Source of the DNA: Oryzias latipes
Taxonomy: Eukaryota; Chordata; Actinopteri; Beloniformes; Adrianichthyidae
DNA: 64,000 nucleotides
Reading direction: 5' to 3'
NCBI RefSeq assembly: GCF_002234675.1
Contig: NC_019879.2
Location: 16,558,464-16,622,463, forward strand
The stretch's first letter is position 1. The number at the start of each line of letters is the position of its first letter. Under the pieces are notes generated by a model. That model made no database searches. It had not been told where the DNA came from and was given only the letters and a program-made list of their open reading frames with translations. The position numbers and the translations under genes are program-made. This document shows positions 11,566-26,800 of this stretch, piece after piece.

Positions 11566-11857
11566 CTGTAATTCCCAAAGTTCCCGCAGTACCAGTAAGG
11601 AACACAAGAGGGCAGGAATTGTCAAAGGATGTTGGTGTCATGAAGGCAAAGAAGAAAAAGAGCAATCGTTCTGACCAATGGGAGCGGTCGGGGGCGTTGA
11701 CGTAGAGCTTCTATTTATTTTGGGACACCGGCATTTCTATGAGTCATCGCCCTGCGCACACAGTACGTACTGTAGTGAGCTGTCGTTATCTACCGTTCAC
11801 TTACAACAGTCGGATTTGGAGCCACGCATTTCTCACTCATTGCCTGACAGGATTGAG
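11566..11857 (+). promoter_or_regulatory. Promoter and 5' UTR region of gls
   Basis: GC content rises here and through exon 1, contrasting with the AT-rich flanks. TATTTATTTT at about 11710 is a weak TATA-like string. An upstream in-frame ATG at 11678 has no stop before the chosen start at 11858. Confidence 0.4.
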
Positions 11858-14800
11858 ATGTTACATTTTAGGGTTTCGACAATCTTGAAGGAGTCTTTTG
11901 AAGCCACCCTCAAGCGTCCTTTCCCCGCCGTTTATCAGAAGAGCTGGTTGCCGACCCGCCGCCGTCGCTGCTGCTGCTTCAGTACTGTCTCATGTGATGC
12001 CAGACTTGTGTCCTCTCGGCTGAATGTTCTCCACATTGCTTCGCTCCGCACCGCACCCTGTGCCACCCCGGCCCGCTTGTACTGTGTGAAAACTGAAGGC
12101 GCCGCCGTGGAACCCGATGAGCACGTGAAGAAGGATGGTTCTGGTAGCGAAGAAAACGAGAAGTACGTCTTACTCATTTATGGCACCCTGCTAGTGTTAG
12201 CAGCATGTCATGACGCAAAGTATGCGCAAGCGGATGCAGCCTGGCTGGTTAACCGCCAGAAGCTACTTTACTGACAGCGGGGATACTAAGCTAGCTGGAA
12301 CGGCGGGGGGGAATTGGCTTTAAAAAGTCCGTCTTACAAAAAACATTCTTAAAGGTTTTATTCAAAAATATTTCTTTAGTCAGTTTTAGAGCTTCAATTA
12401 ATTTATTATTTTGTAATATGCTTCAGTTTTTTGTAATAACTCGTAAGACGTTTGAACTCTGACAAACGGACGTTAGGATGGTGTTTGAGGTCAAAAACTG
12501 CGGCTTGGAAAGTGAAAACGCAGGCGGTGAAACATTAAAAATGTGATTTGAAACAAAACCAATTTTTATTTGTAACATCGCAAAATGAAAAAAAGTAAAA
12601 ACTACAAAATTTAGATTTAGGATGCACTTCCTTTCCCGGCCTGTGTCTCTGAGTCTGAGGATGAGTTTAGTTCCTGCTGTGACCTCCACAGAAGTGGCCT
12701 GAGGTCACAGCTGGACTGCTCCTCCAGACTGACAGGAATGTCCTCTGTGTGCATGACGGGGAAACCAGGTCAAGCCCGCTGTTGGACAGCCACAAGGACG
12801 GGGGAATTGTTAATTATTGATCCTTTTTCTTTTTATAACCTAATGCTGTACGGAGAAAAAGCAAAACTAAAACTATAATAACCCAGTTTATTGTATTGAC
12901 ACTCATTTCTGTAGCAATAAAAAGAAAAAGAAACAAACAGTCAAGTGTGCAGGATGAGGTGTTAAATGTACTTTTTTTTTAAATATTTGATTTTATAATC
13001 TATTAATTCATCTTACAAGTTGGACTTGTCACATTTTTTCATTTACAGCAATTTGTTTTTTTATCATGCAAAGAAGACAGCTGTTTTGTAATAAAAGAAA
13101 TTATTCATAAAAGTTTAAATCATTAGTGGTATGACCCCATTGGGCTTTTAATAACAAAACATTTTTTCTTGTAATACAAATTTAGTCATATTTAGATGTG
13201 AACTTGTGATCAAATTGAATCTTTTGGCAGTCATATGGAGTGTACGAGACTGATCTTTAAAGCACAATTTGACTAGACTATTATTACATAAAAACCATGT
13301 GAATGAACAACTCTGTCTCTTAACACAGTATAATGTGTTGTCCAGAAATAACAATTAGAATAAATGTTCATATTAAATACAAGACGGCAGATTAGCCAAA
13401 TTTGAAGGCATTTTTGAGTTTCTTTGGGACAAAACAAGATAAATGAGAAGACTTTATTCCAACTTGTATTTTTAGGGCGTAGTACCACACCCAAATGATA
13501 TAATCATAAATAAATTAATGTTGTATTATCATATTCTTGGCCACATTTTTAAGATTTGCCTAAAGTTTGGTTCTCGAAAACTCCTCAAACTATTTTTGCT
13601 GTGCAGTTTTCCTCTCTGAAACTTCCCTCTACTTGGGATAAATTTGGCTTTCACTTAAGAAGGAGCTGAGTTTCACTGTTAGTCAGTGAAAAGGCAGGAC
13701 TGCAGCCATCATCAGAACACTTATTTTATCCAAGGAGATGGACTGCTGACCCCAGCTTGTTCCTAATGATGGTCAAATAAGCCAGCATCTAGATATATCT
13801 GTCAAACAATCTGGACCACTACATTATTACAAAGTGTGCACTAGCTTCTGATGGTTGGAGCTTAAGCCACAGAGGAAAAAAGTTGGTAATTTAAAGGAAG
13901 TCTTATTTGGCATACTTAGAAACAATGGAGCTTGAAGGTAATTGGAGCACATCACAGACATTTCTGCTTTTAAGGTTGAGTTAAGCAGATCTAGAAGAGT
14001 TTGCCTGTAGATGGTGGTAGTTATTTGGGGATAAAAGAAGAACCTGTGAGGACATACCAGACAGAGACACATTTTCTTCAGATGCATCACAACGCTGTTA
14101 AGCTTTGACTAATAACCAGCTGTTTTTATGCAAATAAGGCGATTATCTACAGCTTTATCCTGCAGGATTAAGATGTCAAAGACACTTATGACTGTTGTCA
14201 CACAAAGAAAGAAAGCGAGGGATGGGTTTTACCTGGAGCCGAAAACCAAAGTCTAAAGAATCAAAGAGTGGTATAAAGTAACTGATAGGATCCTGCTGAG
14301 CATATCTATTCACTTCTAAGTACTGTCAATCACCTTGTATCTGGGAAACTCGGGAAGTGTTCGGTACACACCGATATGTTGTGATTCTGCAGCAAATACA
14401 TGCAGCCATCTGCTCCTGAGAAGGAACTGGGTTTTTTGAGGCAGCATTCACACTTTATCTGTTTGCAGATCAAACAGACCCTGCTGCTCGTTTAGCTGCG
14501 TTCATGTTGGTAAAAACAAATCATCCCGTTTGACCAAATAAAAATGTGTTTTTCTTCAGCCGCAATGGAATGGAACTGCTGGCGGTTTGAAAAAAATGTC
14601 ACACAATCTCTATTACATTGTATTTCATTCTTTTAGTTTAAACTGTCAGTAAACAAAGTGCTGCTTGTGTGGACTCCTAAAAAAACAAGCAGTTTTAGAT
14701 GATCAAGGTTGAGTTTTTTTTTTTTTTTAAATTAGTGACATTTATTGAGTTGTTGATTACCATCCAGACGGTCATTTTCTCAGAAATGACTAAGTAGAAC

Positions 14801-17800
14801 ATGTTTAATGATTTTAAACGTTTTTGAAAAGCTATTGATTAACAGACTCTTCTGGTTGTGCAAAGCCAGTGGCTCTTATAAAATAGAAATACAAAAGTGT
14901 CTCTTGCTGGTTGGAGGAATTGGAAAAGTATTCATTGTAGAAAAGTGAGGATACTTCCATCACCAAAAGCATATGTTATTGCAAGTTAAATAAAAGTACT
15001 GAGTAAAAAAAGAGGCTATTTTAATAATTTATCTCAGGTTTTATTGTTCTTAGATTAATAATGTTTGCAATGTATCACTATATCCTGAAACCATTCTGCA
15101 AAGAGATGCTAATACTCCTTTACCTCTCACATCCATGCAATTTCTGTTTCTCTTATTCCCCCCTCTGTCTGCGACAGACTGGCGACCCGTCCAGGGTGTC
15201 CCCAGCCTTTGCTTCCAAGTGGCCCAAATTGGCTCAGGCAGCCTCGTGACCCCGAGAGGGCAAAAAAAAACGATTAGAGGATGAATGAATCATCATCATC
15301 CTGATCATCCCTCCCCAAAATTAAAAAAAAAGGCCATTTGTTTTGGCAGTTGCCAGGGAAATAATTCTCCAACTGTAACCATGCATTTCTGGCTGTCAGA
15401 CAGTGTTTCACTGAATCTCCATTTGCTTGAACAAGTTCAAACAAGGTTGCCTCGGCTATTTGTGAAGTGTTTACGGTGTGGGAAACGGGAGATGTGACCA
15501 AACAGAGAGAAGATGAAGGCGAAGAAGAGGCGGAGGCGGAATTCTTTTTTAATTTTCAAACTGTATTACATTGATTCACTGTAAAGTTTGAACACCATAC
15601 TGGCATATTTCGAAATGTCTACAATAGTTATTGCAATATTGTTATTATTGAGTTAAACAGTTTTCGCAAAACTGCAGCCTACCAAAATTAACAAACAAAA
15701 AAAGTAGTCAAACTAAATTTAAGAGTAGAAAGCTGTTCTTGGGTTCTCCAGGGCTAGTTTTTTGTCATTGGTGATGATGCTAGAACTTTGTAATCGGCGT
15801 GTGAACACGCCTGCAGTGTTGATTTTATTAATCCAGAGGCCATAGCCTGCTGGGAAGTACTAAGGCGGGAGAATTTCTGGAATTTACGTCTGCTCTCACT
15901 CGGCTCCTGATGCAACTTTCAAACCTATGTGAGAAGATGAGTTTCACTGGTCATCCTAAAAATGACAGAAATATCCCTTTCACGGAAAATCTTTAAATTT
16001 TTTATTGTTTTTTTGTCTGGTTCTAATTGTTGACCGCGCTGAAACCAAGTCAGCATCTTGAATTGACTACAGAGTTGTATTGTCTTTTTTTAATTGCCAT
16101 TAGCTATAATAATAGAAATTAGTTGCAATTCTTGTCATTTCTAAAGTACCGGTAATTTGTATTTTTTCTGTGTCTTTATAAACGAGGGATGGTGAATATG
16201 TCAGAAAATCTTCATGTGCGTCTTGTTTAGTGAGATTTTGGCAGCTTCTGCGACGGATGGAGTGAAACTAGAAGCTTGAAATCTGAACATTCAGGGTCTT
16301 TTTTTCCCAGTAGTTGGGAACAGTGCTTCTACAAACTACTTTAATCCTGTTTTTTTATGTTTGGCTTGTGATTCAGTTCTGATTTATAATAAGATTAATC
16401 TTATCGTACTTGTTTGGCACTATGGCATATGTATTTTTTAACCAGGTAAATTGCAAATTCCACATAATCTTATTTACCACCATGTTACCAGCGTTGACCT
16501 AAAACATTTACAAATGTAATCTTTTCTGCATTATAAGCTGAAGTCAGATATAAACACATACTTCTGCTTTGCAGCTTATTTCAGTTTATTCTTTCATCTT
16601 ATTCTTAAATTGTCCGTTTCTAGCAGGGACCAGTAAAATCCCCCATTTAAGGGATTAACTGATGCGAGAAGAAGCTTTTTTAAACAAACCATATAAAAGC
16701 ATTTCTGCAGGTGGACTGAAAGTAAAGAAACTAGATCTAAGGCTGTTGAGAAAAGGGAAGTTATTGTCTGTAGTTATTTAAAAACTTACAAAGTTTGTTT
16801 TTGTTATTTATTCATTTTTAATACAGGAGAAAAGGAATTCTTCCGAGTTTGGAAGATTTGCTCTTCTACACGGTCGCAGAGGGTCAGGAGAAGATTCCTG
16901 CTCATAAGTTCTTGACTGTAAGTTCCTTGATTTTGTTCAGCAAATCAATTGATTGTTTTTGCAGATCGTGTCTGAAAATATATATTGTTTTATCCAGGTT
17001 CGATTAGTAAAATAAATATAGCCTGGAGCTACACTTGTATCAGATTGTTGCATTAGTTTTGTGTTTTTAGATTTGTTTTTAGTTTGTGTGCTTTTTTTAA
17101 AGGGCATTTAGTCTAATTTGTTTACTGTTCACTGTAATGCTGTAGTTTAGGAAGTTATTTTGTTAGCCTTATAGTTTGTCTCTGCATTTAAGAACTTAAA
17201 AGCCAGACTTTGCACATTATTGATAACTTTTAATTTCAAAATACAGTTTTACTTTGTGTAAAATAGATTAAATAAACATTATTGTTAAATATTATTATAA
17301 ATGCATGCAGTAAAACAAGTAACATTAAAGTTATTTCACTAAATACACATAGAAAACTTGTACTTGTGTTTTTTCAGGCACTTAAAGCTACTGGGCTCCG
17401 CACAGGAGATCCTCGTCTGAAGGAATGCATGGACACACTGAAGGACACTTTAAAGAAGACAGCAGATGGCGTGACGCTCGACAGGCACTTGTTCAAGAAG
17501 TAAGGCTTGCTGGGTCTCGATGGGATGTTCAATCTCGTTGGGATCTTTATTGTGTTTCCAAAAAAACATGCAGACACTGTAAGCACAGCTGGAAGATGCT
17601 TTTACAAGTGCCACTTATATTTGATGATCTCACTCTACCAGATTTCTGCTCTGATTTGTTTTTTCATGCCAATGTGAGCATCAACATTGGAGTTGTTTAA
17701 AAAAAAAAGGTGCATTTATTTTTTTCTTAAACTACGGTCTGATAACTGGATCAAATAATCAGTCGCCCTTTGTGTCCAAATAACACTTTTCAATTCAATT

Positions 17801-20800
17801 TATTTATATAGCCCAATATAATAACCAATAGTGGTCTTTATGGGCTTCATACAGCTAATCGTATAATAAACATGAAATCATAAAGACCATGAAGTCATAG
17901 AATTCAATGGGTAATGGCTAAACTAAACCAACCAGAAGAGGCTAAACTGGGCATCCCTGCACTTAGACCTTCCTTCTCAGTAACGCTTTTCCATCAAACG
18001 CCCGTTTAACAGTCTCCACCAAAGTTTGTCAGACTTCAGAGTTGCTAACTTGGTTGACAAACTTTTCCTTCAGTTGCATGCAGTCACAGTATCTCAGCAT
18101 GCTGTTTGTGGTTTATCCATCAGGTGTGTCCAGAGCAACATTGTCCTGCTTACACAGGCTTTCCGCAAGAAGTTCGTCATCCCTGACTTCCAGTCCTTCA
18201 CCTCCCATATTGATGAGCTTTATGAGAATGCCAAAAATCTCTCTGGAGGACAGGTGTGTCCATTGTGATCCATTATTTTTTTTTTTCTCCTTCCGTCGAG
18301 TGCATCATACCTATAATTTGCTGCATACAGCAATTGAGTCCAGTCTGTTCAGACAGTACTCTTTTTCTCTCTGTATCAGCAAACCACCCTCTGCATCTCG
18401 AAGGAAAAATGACCTTAATGTAGCAGAATATGGGGTTTTCAGCAGGAGAACGCTTCCTTTTGCTTTAACACAAAGTGTTTATGTCTGTCCCAGCAGAAAT
18501 TATAGTGCTAAAGAGTGTTTCTCAGGTTCCATCTACCTATCACAGTCAGCTGTTTTGTGCATGGAAAATGTGTTGCGTTAAGACGGAGAGTGTTCTCTAG
18601 ATTCTTACTCACACAACTGATTTATATCAAGAAATTTATTAAGATATTTATTTTTTATTATCGTGCCAAAATGTATGTTTTATGTCCTTCTGTTTCACCT
18701 GGAGAGGTAACCAACCCCCAAACAAAAGGACTGAGAAACAACCAAACCATTGCATTCAAATAACAGGAAACATGTCATAAAGTCATTAAGCTTTTGCATT
18801 AGTTAACTGACCAAAACACATGTAAATTCATAAAACGAATATAAATCATGCTCTCATAAAGTGAAAAAAGGTCTGATACATGTGCACCCACACTGAATAA
18901 ATGCATTTATCAACACTAAATTCAGTCATTTAATATAGTTTTGGTCTTTAGTTTAAAGTTAGGATTTTTTTTTATCAAGTTCACGTAAAATCAATCTGCA
19001 CTACTGGAAACTTTTACTAAAAACGAGGCTCATCGGCAGACTTTGAAGATTTGTCTTTTTTACGCATCCATTAACTAAAACATTAAAGAGAAAATATACT
19101 CCAGAGATTTATTTTTAATTCAGCTTTTTCCTGTCTAACCAACATAAGTCTTATGCATGTTACGCCTATGAAGAAAATGTAAGACCAACATCAGCAGCAT
19201 GGCAGGAAAACTCCTACTCAAAGACACTTTTTCCAACCCTTCTAATAGAAGAAATGTTTGTTTTCTTTTGTTCTTTCATGTTTTTAGCACCACATAGCCC
19301 ATTGTGTACAGTTGAATTCGAACCTGGTCATGAAAGCTTGTTTGCTGAGGAGTTTTGAAGGCTCAAAGGACCTTGATTTTGTGCCTTTTTGTTCCTCTAT
19401 TAACAGATCAAATTTTGGAATTTGATCAGCTTAAGGGTCAGATAATTCCTATGAATAATAATACCATCTGCTGGATATGTTTGTGGGTCATTCCAAGCTC
19501 CACTTTGATCTTATTTTTTATTGAATGCTTTTTTTTCTTGAATACAATTCACAATATATTTAATAGATGTTTTTTTTCACTTTTCATTAATCACATCTGT
19601 TTGGGTTATTGTGCAGATTCTTATGTGCATAATATTCAAAGCATAATATTCTTAGCCTGGTAGGCTAAAAAGTATAGAACATTATAATTTGGAATAATTT
19701 GAACCTCAGAAATCCATTCAGTTTAGACACATACTTCATTACAGTTTTTTATGTAAACATGGTTTTTACTAGACGGAGCTCAGATATTATCTTGAACTGA
19801 GCCAATAATATTCTAAATAAGTATCAGGAAATTATATCTAAGTGGTGGTCATTATCAAACAATCAGGATTTGGACTTATAAATGAACTTCTTTTGAGTTG
19901 AACATGCGTGTGTTTGCAGCTGAGTGTTTAGCCGTCTGTCTTGTTTTTGCATGTCGTCTGAGCTGTGTGGCTCTCCTATTAAAACCTTAGCAGATGCAAA
20001 AACAGGTGATCAGCTGCTGTGCTCGTACTCCCACTTAACCTGCCTCTCCTTCAGGTCGCAGACTACATTCCCCAGCTTGCTAAATTCAGCCCTGACCTGT
20101 GGGCTGTTTCCCTGTGCACAGTTGATGGACAGAGGTAAGATCAAGTCACAGCCTTGTCGTTTTTTGCACCAAGCTGAATGATTCTTTCTTCTGTGCATGT
20201 TTGTGCAGTCTATTTTAGTTAACTCCCACATGGATTTAAGCATTAAATGGAAAAAAATTTTTTTTTTGTTTGTTTATGTACGTATTTATTCATCAAGCAG
20301 AGAGAAACCTGATTTTACTCTGTCATATTCCAGAAAGATTTGACCTTTTCAGAAGATAAAATAGCCTTTTAGGCCTTTTTTCTATATACGGGTAGTTTTA
20401 TTTTGTCTTATTCAGGTGTTTGAACTTCACAAATAGAAACTTATTTCCCAGAACAGTTTCAACTAGAATGGAAAGATGCTTATCTGAAGTGTTGGGTAAG
20501 GAATTGGGCAGGTGTGTTCTTCCACTGAAGCTGTGATAGGTTGTTAGATTCCATCCCAGTGTGTTTGTGAAACACATTAAGATAAAGTCATAAAGATAAA
20601 ACAGTTTGGCATTGAACCAAGTCTGTCTGTGACCCAGCTTTATTCCTTTTTGTAGCCACATCATGCTGCAGATTATATTGTTGCTTCAAATGTCATTTAT
20701 CCTGCAGTCTTTTTTTCATTATTGTTGTTTTCTTTCTTTTTTTTTTTAGACACACGGTGGGAGACACCAAGGTTCCGTTCTGCCTGCAGTCTTGTGTCAA

Positions 20801-23800
20801 GCCTCTCAAGTATGCCGTTGCTGTTAATGATCACGGCACTCAGTACGTGCACAGTTTCATAGGGAAGGAGCCCAGTGGTCTGCGCTTTAATAAGCTTTTC
20901 CTCAATGAAGATGGTGAGAATTTGTTTTTTAGTTGTTGTTATGTAAGCATCTTTTATGCTCACCGTGTCTGCCCTGACACTGGGGGAGTGCAGGTTAAAA
21001 TCCATGGTTGGGTCATACCAACTCTAGAACTGGAACCCAATGCTGCCTTGCTAGACACTTGACATTAGTGGTTGGATTGGGGTGTTAAACCTTTAAAGGG
21101 ATCCTGAACTTTGCTGTGATTACAGCTCACCAGCCCCCTTTTAGGGGATAGGCCATATATGGAGAGCAAATAAAAAAATAACTAAATATATAAACCAGAG
21201 TACTTTTAATAGCTCATAAATATAATTTAGTGTAACCCATATGATGTACTGGTACTTGGGACAAAAAAAATGTTAGCTTGAATTAAACTCCTTATTTTAC
21301 TGTATAGTGTCATCGCAGAAAAGCTCCAGTTTATACTATAATACTTTCAATTCTGCTTTTAGAGTTTTCTTTACTATTTTTATCATGCTCTACCAAGACC
21401 TCATGGATTCTGTACACATTTGAAGAACTTTAACCGGTAATCAACCCAGCCTTCTTTCCTGTCTCTGCTATGAAGGGAAATAAAAGAGCTGTGGTTCAGA
21501 TCAGAGTTGTATGGAAAATGTGGCAAAACTAGGATAAACTTTGACTTTTTTTTGCTTTTTAATATAAAATCTGTGCTGAAATTGTACACATCTACCAGGA
21601 CAGTACCACATTCATACTTTTCCATGAAGCAAAAGTGTGGTGTGTGTGCTGAACTCAAACTGAACGTCAGAAAACTATTGTCTTTAATGAGAGTTATTTT
21701 TTCTGGGGTCCTTAAGAAAGCAAAACTCTACCTCACTTTTGGGAAGGTGTAACAAAAAAAAAGATGAATGTTAAAAGCAATTTAAAAAATTGAATTTAGA
21801 GGTCATTTTTAACTTTGTATCTGTTTAATTCCCCGTTTTTCTGTATGTTTTGTACAGTCTGGCCATGTCAAATTCCTGCATGGCTTGAATGACTAATCAT
21901 TTCTTTATTTTGTCAACACTATTGCCCTCACGCGATTTGAAGTTTACACTTGATAGCTGCAATATCTTTGGTCAATGTTTACTCAGTGTGTTCTTGATTT
22001 CCTGTGTTTAATCTGTCTATATGCTAAGCTCTCAGTCTGAAGCACTGCACTTTGATCAGCTTGCTTACTGTGCTTTTGTGTTTTTTTGGCAGATAAGCCC
22101 CACAACCCAATGGTGAACGCTGGAGCTATAGTTTGTACCTCACTGCTGAAGGTAAAAGAGCTGCATTTTTCCCCCTTTTCATGTCTTTTAGTTTTTAGAG
22201 TGAGTCCCTCAAAAATGTTGGCTAGGACATCTCCTATGTTTTGTGGCTGTCACTTATCGAAACAAAAGATTTTATGGAGAATTTCAGCAGATAAGACCCG
22301 ATGGTGGCCTCATATTTTTTGTTTTGGTTAGTTTTTTGTTCTCCCTCTTTTGAGTGTTACGTTTTACCCAATTCATTTAATACATCTGGTTGTTAAAAGT
22401 GATGTTTTTAAGTCCCCAATAATTGGTGCTGTGTTGATTCAGTGTTAGACCTTCTATTATGACATGATTCTTGGCTTTGCTGAAATATGTCTACATCTAT
22501 TTATAGTCAGGTGTCCTGCTGTGATGTAAAAACCCCGGTGATGGTTATCCTCCACAGCGTATGCTCTGCTGTGGTTCCATCTGATTAGAACCTGAATATA
22601 AGGTTACGTGAACAGACCTGTAGAGGTCTGCCCAATCAATAAACAGTTTGATTTAGATCAGAGTAGCTGCAACAAACCCTTTCATCCATGACAAAGCAGG
22701 GAGCAACATTTCTGCCTTTGTTGATGGGCTGAAGCATTCCACACCATTAAGGAACGATCTCTGGGTTCTCTTTGTGTGGGGACTCCCAGCATTAGCCTCT
22801 TTGCCTTTTTTTCTTTCTTTCTTTCATTTGATCTCCTGCTCATGTATACACACTCATCAGAGGAGATTGTCTAATATGTTTTGGTTGTAAGTCTAAATGA
22901 CTAGATAAATTCCTTTTTCAGTTTTAGATTCCCTGATTTGTTTTAAGTACTGATTTCAACCCAAACATAACAGACTAGTTCTGGTGTGAAGGCAACACCC
23001 ACCAAAATCTCCCTTGGTTATAGTCATTAAGCACCATGTATTTGTAATGTTACAATTTCATTCATGTTTCAAAATGTTTATTTCTTTAAAGTGACTGTAC
23101 CATGGCCTGACAGGTCATACAGACCAGTTCCTGAACAACACCGACACATCTTTGTCTTTCTTTCCCCACACGACTATCTGAGGTCATAAAACTCATCAGC
23201 TTCCTTCTCATATCTGCAGCGTTTTGGTATCTTTCAGCTCATTGCATTGGCTTTATGGCCTCCATCGGAATTGTCACTCTGTCTTATCAGCAGTGTTGTG
23301 AGCTGCAGGAGTGAGATTGAAAATAAAATTTTCCATGCAACTTGTCACCACAACAAGAAGAAGACATGAGGTGTAAAATAGCTGTTGGATTTAGTGCAAT
23401 GATTCAGAAAGTGTGTGGAATTTCTTATGCTTAGAGGGAGTTTCAGGTCAAAATGAGTTTATTAGAGCAAAACTAAAACTCACCAAAAGAGGGTCCGGGT
23501 TATAGAAAGTGGAAACTAAAAGAATCTCTTTAATTAAAACATCTCTTCTGTTTGACTTTATTTGGCAAAATCATCTTTCGGATTATACTCACCAACCTTT
23601 ATAATTGACTTGTGTGTTGGAAGTATTAATCAGTTTTCAATTGCTCTATAATGCAAAATAATGAGAAAATTACATCTTCCTGCACAAACCTGTTAAACTC
23701 CCAACTAAGCAGCAAAAAAAAAGACAAAAAATGATTCAAAGACTCACTTCTCCTGAGCTAAAAAGGTTGCTTTTGACATGTTTAATTTTCCTTTTAGATA

Positions 23801-26800
23801 TCAAAAAAGAAATGTTCAAGCTGTTTAGAGTACACAGCAGGGGAAACTAGGGATGGTTGCCCTGGCAGTAACTGTTGTTACATGGTGCTTCAAGGCTACA
23901 TGTTGTTTTTGTATGTTGCATATTTTCCAGACTTAGGAACAGTGGGAAATAATGACTGCTGCTGCAGGTCAAATGACGTTGGTAATTTTTTCTTCCTTTT
24001 CCATTACTGTCTCCTCATTCTCTCCCAATCCCCTTTTGTCCCGACCCTCTTCCCCCTTTCGCTCTCTTTTTTTTTTTTTTTTTTACCAATTAGCTCTGTA
24101 GAAACCACATTTAGTGGCTTTTTAACACTTTCATCAAAATACCTATTTTCCCATCGATATTAAAATAAAAATGCCTAAAATGGACTCTAATAAATCAATA
24201 CATGTTGAGTAACAATGCATCTAAAATTGGAAATAGTTTTGAATGTTTAACAAAACCTGCAATATTTTTAGATGTGCATGTTGTTTTTGTGGGACTAGCC
24301 TTCAGCACTGAGCTTTTTGATAAACATCTACTGAGCTACAAATAATTATGGACATTCCTCCATCTTTCCCTTTCTTGTTTCCCGTACAAGTAAAGTTCTT
24401 TTAAATCACACTTTTATAAGCTCACATAGTTTATAGGCCTTTTTATACTGCCGTGACATGTGTAGTTTAAGTACATAAGTCTTAAGATTCAAATGAAAGG
24501 GTTTTCTCCAACTAGCCAATCATGCATCTACTAAATATTTCTTTAACTGCAAGAAATTATTTTTCTTATTGTAACTTACTTACAAGCCAACCAGCTGCAT
24601 TTTAATTTCTTTACCTAAATGTAAAATTTCCTGAAGCTCATGTGAGTTTTTTTCCTCAGTTTTTACATTCTTATTGGTAATAGACTAAATCTGGAGCTTT
24701 ATTGTTTCAGCAAATATGCCCCACTCTGTGATGCTGTGCTTGTTCTCTGCACCATCTCCCAGTGCAGGAGTTCTAACAACTGCCTTTTGTTTTTCCTTTC
24801 TTTTCAGCAAAACGTAAGCAATGCGGAAAGATTTGACTATGTAAGTACAAGTCACAAGTCTTATGTGTGATGTAAATTTCATAAAATATATATAATCTTT
24901 CATTGAATTTAATGATCTAACTGAAATAAGGAAAGTTGTTTTAGAAGACTGTTACCAAAAGAAATCTAGTACTTTTTTTGATGACATAAAACAAAATCCG
25001 CTCAAAGTTCTGTTTGTGAAAAAAGTAAAAGTAAAATGTATTTGTTTACTCTTGATGACTTCATTCTGTTTCTGTAGCTCAGGAAATCCTTAATTAGATG
25101 GAAAATAGCTTTAGGGAACATCAGGGACAGAACACGTGGCAGAACCTGAACCTCGAAGTGTTGTTGGGTTTTAGTTAATCAGAAACTGTCCTTTCTCTGT
25201 TCTGACTTTCTTTCTTCTTTCTTTTCAGGTCATGAATTTTCTAAAGAAGATGGCAGGGAATGAGTATGTGGGTTTTAGCAATGCCACGTAAGTATTTTCA
25301 AAACATTGTCATAAAGGTATAACTGATACATTTTCATTAAATATGTTGAAGGAGTTGATCCACCAGAGATTATAGAGCAGATGAAAGTTGCAGTCTTTAG
25401 AAACCCACTTGTTAATGAGGAAAATGCCCTAGCAAGAGCTGAAAATTAATCCAAAAACACAAAGAATATTTTAGTTTTAATTTGAGGAATACTCCCAAAC
25501 TCTAATGTGATGTACAGAGATGGAGGCACTGGAGTCCATGTTGTAAAGGTCCCCTTTATTATTTATGGCAGTACTCATGCCATCAATGTTTTCCTGTGGG
25601 CTCATATTGCCATATCTTCAGATGGCGTGAACACTCTGGTAGATTGTAAACATAAGGGGTGGGGTTGTGTAATTTCAGCACACATAAAAGTACAAATATC
25701 CACACACTGCCTTGCTCAAGAATTTCCTTCCTCTGTTTTATGTGACAGATTTCAGTCGGAGCGTGAGTCAGGAGACCGGAACTTTGCTATTGGTTACTAC
25801 CTGAAAGAAAAAAAGGTTTGGATAAAGCTCAACTGATTATGTTTGTCCTTGTCTTTTTGTTGTTTACTAATCTTTATCTGCCCTAGAAATCAAAAAGGTA
25901 TTTCCCAACATGTTTACTGTCTCTATTTGACTCTATTTTACTATTCTCTATTTTGAAAACTTCTATTTAACTGCCAAATTTAAAAAAGAGGAGGCTGTAG
26001 GAGATCAGATAAAATTGCATAAGCTTTTCAATTTCAGCAAAAAACATGCATTTGCTTACATGTTGGTGTTTATAGTGTGAATATTAATTTATTTAAAAGA
26101 CAATATAAATAACGAACAATTGGAGTATAATTTCTTTCATTATTTCACCAGATTTTTTAAATTTTAACCATAATAAAAAAAAAGTATGGTATTATGAACT
26201 ATTAGTACATAACATTGTTTATGTACTGAAAATTCAAAAACTACACAGTACACACTAGGAAGTACACAAGATACTTAAGTATCAGATGAGACGTTTTATT
26301 ACAAAAACAGAAGGCAATTACTATCTATGGCTCCGTGGGGATCGTGCAAGAAGCGTTTCCCACAGGAAAACACTGCTTCCTTAGTGGGTTCGGATCCATT
26401 GGGCGGGAACTGCGGAGCCAAGTGGGGCAATCCGGGCCTCAATAAACGTTCCAGTGGGCCAGAGTTTTCTTCTACCGGGGACTTGATGTTGCCGTGGGGC
26501 AAGTAGCGACTTTCTGCTAACAGACAGAATTTGCGCTCAGTGTATTTAAACACGCATGTGCAGTGATGTGTGTATCAGAGGATGTTCGATTGGCTGTTCT
26601 ACATGTCAATCAAGTCCTGTACTTCTCGGTGAGGATTTTGATTCGCTGATGGATTTTTTTAGAAGTAAATTTTTTATTTTTTTGGTTATTTATCTTTGCT
26701 GGCCTGCGATCTGCCCTCCTTGAAGATCGACCGGTCGATCGCGACCGACGTAATGAGCACCCCTGTACTAGTGTGACTTGTTGTTTTGGTTCTGTCACAC

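Noticed and set aside
18042-18581. 179-codon ORF across gls exon 4
   Set aside because: It reads the exon in the wrong frame and continues into intron sequence. The true frame gives the conserved [11 protein letters not shown] segment.
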